17,714 bases of DNA, taken from contig CAYWPQ010000028.1 of the NCBI GenBank assembly GCA_964460315.1, forward strand, positions 1-17,714, in the 5' to 3' direction. The notes beneath the pieces were generated by a model. That model did no database searches and was not told where the DNA came from. It saw only the letters and a program-made list of their open reading frames with translations. Origin of the DNA: Lacustribacter sp964460315 (lineage in GTDB: Bacteria; Pseudomonadota; Gammaproteobacteria; Burkholderiales; Burkholderiaceae_A). Positions 7,705-14,974 of the stretch are shown here, piece after piece. Within the stretch, counting starts at the first letter, position 1. Each line of letters begins with the position of its first letter. Position numbers and translations under genes: made by a program.

Positions 7705-8241
7705 ATGGCACTGAACCTCGTGGGGGCTGGCGACGCCGCCCCAGAAGAATTTAACGTCATTATTGAAATTCCGGCCAACTCGGACCCAATCAAATACGAG
7801 GTCGACAAAGAAAGCGGCGCATTGTTTGTGGACCGCTTCATGATGACCGCCATGCATTACCCGTGCAATTACGGCTACATCCCCAACACCATCGCTGATG
7901 ACGGTGACCCGGTGGATGTGCTGGTGATCACACCCTTCCCGGTGGCCAGCGGCTCGGTGGTGCGTTGCCGCACCCTTGGCATGCTCAACATGGACGACGA
8001 AGCCGGCGGTGACGCCAAGCTGATTGCCGTCCCCACCAACAAGATTCTTCCCATCTACAAGCATTGGAATACGGTCGAGGACATTGCCCCAGAACGTCTG
8101 GCCCAGATCCAGCACTTTTTCGAGCATTACAAAGATCTTGAAAAGGGTAAATGGGTCAAGGTTAAAGGCTGGGAAGGCCCCGTCGCCGCGAAGAAAGAAA
8201 TCACCGACGGCTTGGCCCGCTATCAAGCGTCTCTGAAATAA
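7705..8241 (+). CDS. ppa: Inorganic pyrophosphatase (family I)
   Basis: This cytoplasmic, Mg-dependent enzyme splits pyrophosphate to two phosphates and so pulls biosynthetic reactions forward. The family I signature DDGDPVDVLV is at residues 65-74, with the metal-binding aspartates at 66, 68 and 71. Also typical are IPANSDPIKYEVDK (about 22-35), the HYPCNYGYIP strand (51-60) and the KDLEKGKWVKVKGWEG block near the C-terminus. The length of 178 residues is normal for bacteria. A strong Shine-Dalgarno GGGAG precedes the ATG by 9 bp. The stop codon abuts the nadE start with no spacer, so the two genes are probably co-translated. Confidence 0.97.
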   Translation: MALNLVGAGDAAPEEFNVIIEIPANSDPIKYEVDKESGALFVDRFMMTAMHYPCNYGYIPNTIADDGDPVDVLVITPFPVASGSVVRCRTLGMLNMDDEAGGDAKLIAVPTNKILPIYKHWNTVEDIAPERLAQIQHFFEHYKDLEKGKWVKVKGWEGPVAAKKEITDGLARYQASLK

Positions 8242-9882
8242 ATGCTGAAGGTCGCGATCGCTCAGATCAACAGTCGCGTTGGCGACCTCAGCGGCAACGC
8301 TCAAAAGATTTTCGATGCCGCTCAGGCGGCGCATGCACGGGGGGCCTATCTGGTGGTCACCCCGGAGCTTTCTCTCACAGGCTACCCACCCGAAGATTTG
8401 CTGCTTCGGCCGGCATTCATTCAGGCCTGCGAGCGCGAGCTTGAGCAGCTTGCTGATCGGCTCAAGGCCATTCCTGACATCACAGTGATTGTTGGTCATC
8501 CGCGCGCTCGTGGTGAGCATCTTTTTAATGCGGCGACCGTTATTCGTTACGGAAAGGTGATTGGCACCTACGGAAAGCTGGAGCTTCCAAACTATGCGGT
8601 CTTCGACGAACAGCGTTACTTCGCACCGGACGGCGCACCCTGTCTGTTTGAAGTCAATGGCGTGCGCTGTGCAGTGAACATCTGTGAAGACGTCTGGGCG
8701 CCCCGCGCGCCGGCGATGGCGAAGGCGGCAGGCGCCAATGTGCTGCTGGCCATGAATGCCTCGCCGTTTCACCTGAATAAGCAACATGACCGCATGTCCG
8801 TGGCCAGAGCCAATGTCTCCAAGCTGAACCTTCCCATGGTCTTTTGCAACATGGTCGGCGGTCAGGATGAACTTCTCTTTGACGGCGGTTCATTCGTGCT
8901 GAGCGGCCAGGGTGAGTTGGTGGCGCAAGCCAAACAGTTCGAGGAAGACCTGCTGTTGGTGGACCTCTTCACAAGCTCGTCCGCTGATCAGGTACGGATC
9001 GACCCGGTGGAGCCAGACCTGTCCGTTGAACAGCAGGCCTATCGTGCGCTGGTGCTGGGCACTCGAGACTATGTCCATAAAAATGGTTTTAAGGGTGCGG
9101 TGATTGGTCTTTCTGGCGGGGTGGATTCTGCGCTGGTTCTGGCGATTGCCGCTGACGCCTTGGGGCCTGAGCAGGTGCGCGCGGTGATGATGCCCTCGCC
9201 TTACACCGCAGCGATCAGCCTGGAAGACGCTTCGGCCTGCGCCAAAGCGTTGGGTGTAAGGCTTGACACCATTCCCATTGCACCGCTCTTCGAAGAATTC
9301 AAGCGCTCGCTGTCGGGCGTCTTTGTAGGCCTTGCGGAAGACCTCACCGAAGAAAACATTCAGGCTCGTATTCGCGGAACCCTATTGATGGCCATCTCCA
9401 ACAAAACATCGTCTCTGGTGCTAACCACTGGCAATAAATCGGAACTGGCTGTGGGGTACTGCACGCTTTATGGCGATATGGCGGGCGGATTCGCAGTGAT
9501 TAAAGATCTGTTCAAGGGCATGGTCTATCGGCTCTGTCATGAGCGCAATCGTCAGGCGCTCGAGGCCACGGGCAGCATCGTCATTCCAGAGCGTATCTTG
9601 ACGCGCCCGCCCAGTGCCGAACTTCGTCCCGACCAGACCGATCAAGACAGCCTTCCACCTTATGACGCGCTTGACGATATGCTTCGCCGTTATGTGGAAG
9701 TGGGCGAGACGCGTGACGCCATCATTGAAGCGGGGCATGCGGCGGCTGATGTGGATCGGGTGCTTCGTCTGGTTCGAATCAGCGAATACAAGCGGCGCCA
9801 ATCGGCACCGGGGGTGCGCATCACCGAGCTCGCCTTTGGCCGTGACTGGCGTTACCCGTTGACCAACGGTTTTCAGGAATAA
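8242..9882 (+). CDS. nadE: Glutamine-dependent NAD+ synthetase
   Basis: NadE converts deamido-NAD to NAD+ with ATP, using ammonia released from glutamine; AMP and pyrophosphate leave. The two-domain architecture is complete in 546 residues. The N-terminal nitrilase-type amidase has the triad Glu42 (TPELSLTGYPPEDLL), Lys112 (YGKLELPNY) and Cys148 (VNICEDVWAP). The C-terminal synthetase has the P-loop SGGVDS at 291-296 and TTGNKSELAVGYCTLYGD further on. The ATG directly follows the ppa stop codon (TAAATG) and no clear ribosome binding site precedes it, so translation likely depends on ppa. Context is apt: ppa removes the pyrophosphate NadE makes, and glnB, a nitrogen sensor, follows 32 bp later. 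Confidence 0.97.
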   Translation: MLKVAIAQINSRVGDLSGNAQKIFDAAQAAHARGAYLVVTPELSLTGYPPEDLLLRPAFIQACERELEQLADRLKAIPDITVIVGHPRARGEHLFNAATVIRYGKVIGTYGKLELPNYAVFDEQRYFAPDGAPCLFEVNGVRCAVNICEDVWAPRAPAMAKAAGANVLLAMNASPFHLNKQHDRMSVARANVSKLNLPMVFCNMVGGQDELLFDGGSFVLSGQGELVAQAKQFEEDLLLVDLFTSSSADQVRIDPVEPDLSVEQQAYRALVLGTRDYVHKNGFKGAVIGLSGGVDSALVLAIAADALGPEQVRAVMMPSPYTAAISLEDASACAKALGVRLDTIPIAPLFEEFKRSLSGVFVGLAEDLTEENIQARIRGTLLMAISNKTSSLVLTTGNKSELAVGYCTLYGDMAGGFAVIKDLFKGMVYRLCHERNRQALEATGSIVIPERILTRPPSAELRPDQTDQDSLPPYDALDDMLRRYVEVGETRDAIIEAGHAAADVDRVLRLVRISEYKRRQSAPGVRITELAFGRDWRYPLTNGFQE

Positions 9883-9914
9883 TGCTGTCTTAACACCCAA
9901 ACAAGAGGCCGGCC

Positions 9915-10253
9915 ATGAAATTGATCACCGCAATCGTGAAACCCTTCAAGCTTGACCAGGTTCGTGAAGCCCTGGCCGATGTTGGCGTCAACGGCCTGAC
10001 CGTGACCGATGTGAAAGGCTTTGGCCGACAAAAGGGTCATACCGAGGTCTATCGGGGCGCGGAATATGTGGTCGACTTTCTTCCCAAGATCAAGATCGAG
10101 GCCGTGGTGCCCGATGAACTTACCGAGCGTGCCGTCGAGGCCGTTGTGAATGCGGCCCGCACTGGGCGCATTGGCGACGGAAAAATTTTCGTTCAGGCGA
10201 TCGAGCAGGTCATTCGCATCAGGACCGGCGAGACGGGTGACGCGGCTGTTTAA
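9915..10253 (+). CDS. glnB: Nitrogen regulatory protein P-II
   Basis: P-II is a small trimeric signal protein that reads 2-oxoglutarate, ATP/ADP and, through uridylylation, glutamine. It controls glutamine synthetase adenylylation, NtrB and other targets. The 112 residues align along their length with E. coli GlnB from memory. The T-loop includes the uridylylation site Tyr51 in YRGAEYVVDFLPK, TGRIGDGKIFV forms the nucleotide site, and IRIRTGE lies near the end. AGAGG lies about 8 bp before the ATG. It is the last gene of ppa-nadE-glnB, and its association with nadE rather than amtB favours GlnB over GlnK. No sigma-54 promoter was found just upstream. The last 35 bp overlap the convergent Smr-domain gene. 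Confidence 0.94.
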   Translation: MKLITAIVKPFKLDQVREALADVGVNGLTVTDVKGFGRQKGHTEVYRGAEYVVDFLPKIKIEAVVPDELTERAVEAVVNAARTGRIGDGKIFVQAIEQVIRIRTGETGDAAV

Positions 10254-10773
10254 GTAACACCCTGACAGCACCGCTTCCGCCATCGTTGGCCGGTGCCTGG
10301 CAAAACGCCAACACCTCGTCTTTTTGCATCAGCCATGCCAGCACCTTGCCTTTGAGCACAGGGGTTTTGCCCGCAGAGCCAAGGCCTTTTCCATGAATGA
10401 TTCGAACGCATCGAATCTCGCGCTGGCCGCATTGCTTCAGAAATTCTGCAAAAGCCACTCGGGCTTCGTCCGTGCGAAGACCATGAAGGTCAAGACTCGC
10501 CTGCACCACCCAGTGCCCTCTGCGAAGCTTTCGCAGGGTGTCGCTTGAAATTCCGTTTCGAGAAAACGACAAGGCCTCGTCGCTGTCCAGGAGAGTCTCG
10601 GGCGTCATGTCCGAGAGCTGAGATTCCAGCAGCGCCGCCGCCTCGTCCTCAATCCGTTTGATGGGGATTGGACGAGGCTTGGGCTTGGCCGTCAGCGAGG
10701 GGGGCTTTTCCTTCGCGGGCAGGGGCTTGGCATCGGCCACTGCAGCAAGAAAAAGCGCCCGATCGTCACTCAC
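10219..10773 (-). CDS. Smr-domain protein (putative DNA/RNA endonuclease-like)
   Basis: This small protein ends in an Smr (MutS2 C-terminal-like) domain, which in relatives nicks or binds DNA or RNA; its role here is unknown. The 184 residues start with a charged, Pro/Lys-rich and probably disordered stretch (about 15-40). The Smr domain spans about 90-177, with LDLHGLRTDEA (94-104), the catalytic-type HGKG at 127-130, and the closing GSGAVRVLLK at 166-175. The start is GTG at 10773, with GGAAAG upstream; the gap to the trxB stop is 27 bp, so it is probably the second gene of a trxB operon. Its 3' end runs 35 bp into the end of glnB on the other strand. Confidence 0.88.
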   Translation of the reverse strand: MSDDRALFLAAVADAKPLPAKEKPPSLTAKPKPRPIPIKRIEDEAAALLESQLSDMTPETLLDSDEALSFSRNGISSDTLRKLRRGHWVVQASLDLHGLRTDEARVAFAEFLKQCGQREIRCVRIIHGKGLGSAGKTPVLKGKVLAWLMQKDEVLAFCQAPANDGGSGAVRVLLKQPRHPSRRS

Positions 10774-10800
10774 CGAGAGGCTTTCCGCAAAAGGTAGAGA

Positions 10801-11751
10801 TCAGTCTTCAAGGTAGCGCTGCGCATCAAGCGCTGCCATGCAGCCGGTGCCCGCGCTGGTGATTGCCTGTCGGTAAATATGGTCTTGCACATCGCCGGCC
10901 GCGAACACACCAGGAATATTGGTGGCCGTAGCGCCGCCCTCTAGGCCGGATTTGGTCTGGATGTATCCATTCTTCATGGTGAGCTGGCCCTCGAAGATGT
11001 CGGTGTTGGGTTTGTGGCCAATGGCAATAAACACACCATGAACGGCAAGTTCTTTGGTGCTGCCATCTTGCGTGCTTTTAATGCGCACACCGGTCACGCC
11101 ACCGTCATTACCAAGTACTTCATCAAGGGTGTGGTTCCATTCCACCGAGACATTGCCGCCTTTGGTTTTGGCCAGCAGACGATCAATCAAAATGGGCTCG
11201 GCACGAAACTTGTCACGACGATGAATGACGGTGACATGCTTGGCAATGTTGGAAAGGTAGAGCGCCTCTTCCACGGCGGAATTGCCGCCTCCCACCACAC
11301 AGACATCCTGCCCTTTGTAGAAAAAGCCATCACAGGTGGCGCAGCCCGAAACACCTCGACCCATGAAGGCTTCCTCCGATGGAAGCCCCAGGTACTGGGC
11401 AGAGGCCCCGGTGGCAATGATCAGCGCGTCACAGGTGTATTCACCGGCATCACCAATAATCCGGATGGGTTTTTCAGAAAGCTTCGCGGTGTGGATGTGA
11501 TCGAAGATCATCTGGGTTTTGAAGTGTTCGGCGTGGGCAAGAAAGCGCTGCATGAGCTCTGGGCCCTGAACACCGTTGGGCTCGGCTGGCCAGTTTTCAA
11601 CGTCGGTGGTGGTCATGAGCTGGCCTCCCTGGGCCATCCCCGTGATGAGCACTGGGTTCAGGTTGGCTCGGGCGGCATAAATGGCGGCGGTGTATCCGGC
11701 TGGGCCTGAGCCCAGAATAATGAGTTTGTGGTGTTGGGTGGGGTTCGCCAT
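10801..11751 (-). CDS. trxB: Thioredoxin reductase
   Basis: TrxB passes electrons from NADPH through FAD to thioredoxin in the cytoplasm. With the ATG at 11751 the protein has 316 residues, the usual length for the low-molecular-weight type. FAD is bound by GSGPAG (14-19) and the redox disulfide is CATC (137-140). NADPH is bound by GGGNSA (154-159) followed by HRRDKFRAEP, and a second FAD motif GVFAAGDVQD lies near the C-terminus. The frame extends 24 codons upstream, but those residues do not resemble the family and AAAGG precedes the chosen ATG. It is divergent from ftsK across 125 bp and leads into the Smr-domain gene. Confidence 0.96.
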   Translation of the reverse strand: MANPTQHHKLIILGSGPAGYTAAIYAARANLNPVLITGMAQGGQLMTTTDVENWPAEPNGVQGPELMQRFLAHAEHFKTQMIFDHIHTAKLSEKPIRIIGDAGEYTCDALIIATGASAQYLGLPSEEAFMGRGVSGCATCDGFFYKGQDVCVVGGGNSAVEEALYLSNIAKHVTVIHRRDKFRAEPILIDRLLAKTKGGNVSVEWNHTLDEVLGNDGGVTGVRIKSTQDGSTKELAVHGVFIAIGHKPNTDIFEGQLTMKNGYIQTKSGLEGGATATNIPGVFAAGDVQDHIYRQAITSAGTGCMAALDAQRYLED

Positions 11752-11794
11752 GGTGCTGCCTTTCAGAGGGGATTCAGGGTCAAACGGTTCTTGC

Positions 11795-11816
11795 GTCAGG
11801 CGAGAAATGCTCTGAC
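11795..11816. repeat. Short inverted repeat in trxB/ftsK intergenic region
   Basis: GTCAG (11795-11799) and CTGAC (11812-11816) form a perfect 5-bp inverted repeat with a 12-bp spacer. It overlaps the proposed ftsK -35 element and lies at the start of the proposed trxB transcript. It could be an operator half-site pair, but repeats this short also occur by chance. Confidence 0.2.
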
Positions 11817-11840
11817 ACGGCACAATTATAGAAATTCAAT
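11812..11840 (+). promoter_or_regulatory. Candidate sigma-70 promoter for ftsK
   Basis: CTGACA (11812-11817, five of six -35 consensus bases) is followed after exactly 17 bp by TTCAAT (11835-11840, four of six -10 bases). A start near 11847 would leave a leader of about 30 bases carrying the AAGGAG ribosome binding site at 11868-11873. Confidence 0.45.
11825..11830 (-). promoter_or_regulatory. Consensus -10 box for trxB
   Basis: A perfect TATAAT is read on the minus strand here. A start near 11818 would give a leader of about 67 bases before the trxB ATG. The only -35 candidate is weak (AAGACG on the minus strand, 18 bp upstream). The box lies within the spacer of the proposed ftsK promoter. 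Confidence 0.45.
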
Positions 11841-11876
11841 AGGGTTCCCGTCTTTTGGGGGCCAGAAAAGGAGTTC

Positions 11877-14279
11877 ATGGCGATTCGCCCCACCCGATCC
11901 TTGCCCCGTAAATCTGGCCGTCTCTCGGCGCAGGGTACTGCTGGCCTGCGGTCAGAGGCACCGACGGGCGCTCGTGGTGTCTCTGGGTTCTGGTCGGAGG
12001 TTCGCTGGGTGGCCTACGGGCTTTTGGCCCTTTGGGTACTCTTGTCATTGGCCAGTTGGTCGCCAAACGACACGGGCTGGTTCCAACAGGGAGCCAATGT
12101 TCAGCCCGAAAATCTTCTTGGTCGTTTTGGCGCCTTCAGCTCCGATGCTTTGCTCTTCGTCTTTGGTTATTCCGCTTTCTGGATCGTTGTTCTCTGCCTC
12201 ACCCTCACCGCGTTAGGCCTGCGTATTTCTCGCAACATTCGTGAGCAGCAGCGCCTCGTTGCTGCCGGAGGACGCGCCAACGTGGTGGACACCCGTTTGA
12301 TTACAGGTCGCCGCTGGCTTGGTTTCATTTTGTTGATGCTTGGCAGCAGCACCCTGGAGGCGCAGCGCGTTGATCTTGGGCAAAGCCCCATTGCATTCAT
12401 GCCCGGCGGTGCGTTGGGAAGCCTTGTCGGAAGTTTTGGGGATTGGGCTTTGGGGCCCATTGGCCTCACGCTGCTCTGTCTGGTGTTTATCACTTCGGGG
12501 CTTGCGCTCTTTTTTCATTTTTCATGGATCGATGTCTCGGAAACACTCGGACAGTGGACCGAGTCCGTGCTGCTTCGTTCCCGCTCGAAGCTTCAAGACC
12601 GCGAGGACCGCAAGCTTGGTGAATCGGCCGCCATTGAGCGGGCCGACGCCCTGGAAGAGAAGCGCCGTCAGAGAGAGGTCGAGCCCGTATTAGAAATTAA
12701 GCCCGCTGCAACGGTGGCGCCATCCAAGAAAGCGGTCGAGGCCAAGCAAAGGGAAAAGCAGCGGCCATTATTTTCTGACATGGCCTCGGCCCATGGCCTT
12801 CCGCCATTGTCACTGCTTGATGAAGTCTCTGAGAATCTTGAAACCGTGTCGCCCGAAACCCTTGAGTTCACCTCTCGGCTGATCGAAAGCAGGCTCGCAG
12901 ACTTTGGTGTTCAGGTGAAGGTGGTGTCCGCCCAGCCCGGGCCGGTCATCACCCGGTACGAGATTGACCCCGCGGTTGGTGTGAAGGGCTCGCAGATTGT
13001 GAACCTTGGCAAAGATCTTGCACGTGCGCTTTCTTTGGTGTCGGTGAGGGTGGTGGAAACCATTCCAGGGAAAAGCCTCATGGGGCTGGAACTTCCCAAC
13101 CCCAAGCGGCAGGTGGTCAGGCTTTCTGAAATCCTTGACTCCAATACCTTTCAGAATCATTCGGGCGTTCTGCCTCTTGCGCTTGGCAAGGACATTGCCG
13201 GTGCCCCCATGGTGGTGGATCTTGCCCGCATGCCGCACCTCTTGGTGGCGGGCACCACCGGCTCGGGTAAGTCGGTTGGGGTCAATGCCATGCTGCTGTC
13301 GCTGCTTTATCGGGCCACGCCCGCTGAGGTTCGGCTCATCATGATCGACCCCAAGATGTTGGAACTCTCGATTTACGAAGGCATTCCGCATCTGTTAACG
13401 CCCGTGGTGACCGACATGAAGCTTGCCGCCAATGCCTTGCATTGGTGTGTGGGGGAAATGGAGCGCCGTTACCGCACCATGAGCAAGCTCAATACGCGAA
13501 ATCTTGCCGGCTTTAATCAGAAGGTGCAGGAGGCGATTCAAAAGGGTACGCCGATCAAAGACCCTCTTGCAAATCCTGAAGACCCCGACGCGCCAACGCT
13601 TGCACCCTTGCCGCAGATTGTGGTGGTCATCGACGAGCTTGCCGACCTGATGATGGTGGCCGGCAAGAAGATTGAGGAGTTGATTGCAAGGCTGGCCCAA
13701 AAGGCGCGCGCCGCGGGTATCCACCTGATTCTTGCAACCCAACGTCCCTCGGTGGACGTTATCACCGGCTTGATCAAGGCCAACATTCCCGCACGAATCT
13801 CGTTTCAGGTTTCGAGCAAGATCGATTCCCGAACTGTTCTTGATCAGATGGGTGCAGAAGCCCTGTTGGGTCAAGGCGATATGCTTTTCCTGGCGGCGGG
13901 CACAGGGCTTCCCATTCGGGTGCATGGCGCTTTCGTGGCAGACGACGAAGTCATGCGCGTGGTGAATTTCGTCAAGCAAACGGGCGAAGCCGATTACGAC
14001 GAATCCATCCTTGACGGCGCCGATCAAGCGGCGGGTGGTACTTTCACTGCAGGGCTTATTCCCGAAGGCGGTAACGGTGAAGCCGACCCGCTTTACGACG
14101 AGGCGGTCGCCATTGTCTTGAAGCATCGCCGGGCGTCAATCTCGCTGGTGCAGCGGCATCTGCGAATTGGCTACAACCGTGCCGCACGTCTTTTGGAATC
14201 GATGGAGCAGGCTGGCGTGGTGTCTGCCATGCAGAGCAATGGCAATCGCGACATCTTGGCCCCCAATTCACAAGCGTGA
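11877..14279 (+). CDS. ftsK: DNA translocase FtsK
   Basis: FtsK is a septum-anchored ATPase that pumps DNA to clear and resolve the chromosome terminus during division. The 800-residue protein has a cytosolic basic N-terminus and about four membrane helices (near 43-61, 90-115, 145-160 and 195-222). A charged linker (about 225-315) follows, then the motor. Walker A GTTGSGKS is at 459-466 and Walker B IVVVIDELADL at 581-591. The C-terminal winged-helix gamma domain, which reads KOPS orientation sites and activates XerD, spans about 734-795 (DPLYDEAVAIV to AGVVSAM). The linker is far shorter than in E. coli FtsK, as is usual for this class. AAGGAG precedes the ATG. Its TGA overlaps the lolA start. 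Confidence 0.96.
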   Translation: MAIRPTRSLPRKSGRLSAQGTAGLRSEAPTGARGVSGFWSEVRWVAYGLLALWVLLSLASWSPNDTGWFQQGANVQPENLLGRFGAFSSDALLFVFGYSAFWIVVLCLTLTALGLRISRNIREQQRLVAAGGRANVVDTRLITGRRWLGFILLMLGSSTLEAQRVDLGQSPIAFMPGGALGSLVGSFGDWALGPIGLTLLCLVFITSGLALFFHFSWIDVSETLGQWTESVLLRSRSKLQDREDRKLGESAAIERADALEEKRRQREVEPVLEIKPAATVAPSKKAVEAKQREKQRPLFSDMASAHGLPPLSLLDEVSENLETVSPETLEFTSRLIESRLADFGVQVKVVSAQPGPVITRYEIDPAVGVKGSQIVNLGKDLARALSLVSVRVVETIPGKSLMGLELPNPKRQVVRLSEILDSNTFQNHSGVLPLALGKDIAGAPMVVDLARMPHLLVAGTTGSGKSVGVNAMLLSLLYRATPAEVRLIMIDPKMLELSIYEGIPHLLTPVVTDMKLAANALHWCVGEMERRYRTMSKLNTRNLAGFNQKVQEAIQKGTPIKDPLANPEDPDAPTLAPLPQIVVVIDELADLMMVAGKKIEELIARLAQKARAAGIHLILATQRPSVDVITGLIKANIPARISFQVSSKIDSRTVLDQMGAEALLGQGDMLFLAAGTGLPIRVHGAFVADDEVMRVVNFVKQTGEADYDESILDGADQAAGGTFTAGLIPEGGNGEADPLYDEAVAIVLKHRRASISLVQRHLRIGYNRAARLLESMEQAGVVSAMQSNGNRDILAPNSQA

Positions 14280-14974
14280 TGAATAAACTCTTCGCACCAC
14301 GTTGGTTGGTGCTCATGAGTATTGGCCTGGCGATGCTCGTGCTTGCGGGCGGCATGACCGTCAGCCCAGCCACGGCGCAGCCGTTTTCGACAGAGCCTTT
14401 AAGCCCCCGGGCCGACCGTTTTGTTAATGAACTGGCGTCGATTCAAAATCTCTCGGCTAGCTTTCAGCAGACCATCGTCCTGACCGGCCGAAGCCGAAGC
14501 TCAAGCGGTGTCTTCATCCTGGCAAGACCGGGTTTGATGCGTTGGGAAACCCAGAAGCCCTATCCTCAGCTTCAGATTTTGAATGCCCGTGAATTCTGGG
14601 TCTTTGACCCAGAGCTTGCCCAGGCCACAGTCCGTTCGGTTGAGCGTTCCAGCATTGGTGGGCTGGCGGGCCTTTTGCTTTCAGATCAGGAGCTTCCGCG
14701 TGTTGCCCTGATGAATCGCTATCGGTTCAAAGACCTTGGGGATCGTGCGGGACTCTTTTGGATTGAGGTTGAGCCAAGGCTTGAAGACCCCAATGTTTTG
14801 CGCATCATGGTGGGGCTGGATGCGCAAGATCAGATGAAACGTTTTGAGGTGGTGGATCGCCTTGGACAGACCACCCGAGTTGAACTGAGTCAGTTAAAAC
14901 TCAATGCCGCGATCAATCCAAAGGTTTTTGAATTCACTCCGCCCAAGGGCGTGAGTGTGTTGCGTGGGTCTTAA
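14279..14974 (+). CDS. lolA: Outer-membrane lipoprotein carrier LolA
   Basis: LolA is the periplasmic shuttle that takes lipoproteins from LolCDE to the outer membrane. The 231-residue precursor has a signal peptide: a basic start, a hydrophobic core (LVLMSIGLAMLVLAGGM) and a likely cut after SPATA near residue 34. The mature part has the LolA features NLSASFQQTIV and SSGVFILARPGLMRWETQKPYPQ, which fits the FxQ and G-x-PGxxRWe motifs of the beta-sheet shell. It closes with NPKVFEFTPPKGVSVL. The ATG overlaps the ftsK stop as TGATG; a GTG one codon earlier is possible. No ribosome binding site is evident, so coupling to ftsK is likely. Confidence 0.93.
   Translation: MNKLFAPRWLVLMSIGLAMLVLAGGMTVSPATAQPFSTEPLSPRADRFVNELASIQNLSASFQQTIVLTGRSRSSSGVFILARPGLMRWETQKPYPQLQILNAREFWVFDPELAQATVRSVERSSIGGLAGLLLSDQELPRVALMNRYRFKDLGDRAGLFWIEVEPRLEDPNVLRIMVGLDAQDQMKRFEVVDRLGQTTRVELSQLKLNAAINPKVFEFTPPKGVSVLRGS

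Noticed and set aside
7423..8787. 454-codon minus-strand open frame across hemY, ppa and nadE
   Set aside because: It is antisense to three well-identified genes and to their intergenic region, with no family features.
9846..9862. TGGCG...TTGAC upstream of glnB as a sigma-54 promoter
   Set aside because: The GG and GC elements do not fall at the required 10-bp spacing, and the -12 element lacks GC.
11014..11709. 231-codon plus-strand open frame inside trxB
   Set aside because: It is antisense to a clear thioredoxin reductase, has no recognisable domain, and is long only because GC-rich codon use leaves stops rare on the other strand.
11752..11823. Upstream extension of trxB to 11823
   Set aside because: The added 24 residues are not family-like, would cover the candidate leader, and the ATG at 11751 has a plausible ribosome binding site.
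11828..11842. ATAG-N7-ATAG in the trxB/ftsK gap as an OxyR site
   Set aside because: OxyR sites alternate ATAG and CTAT at this spacing; two direct ATAG copies without CTAT do not fit.
13395..14126. 243-codon minus-strand open frame within ftsK
   Set aside because: It is a shadow of the FtsK motor domain; its composition (His, Arg, Asn rich) is that of antisense translation.
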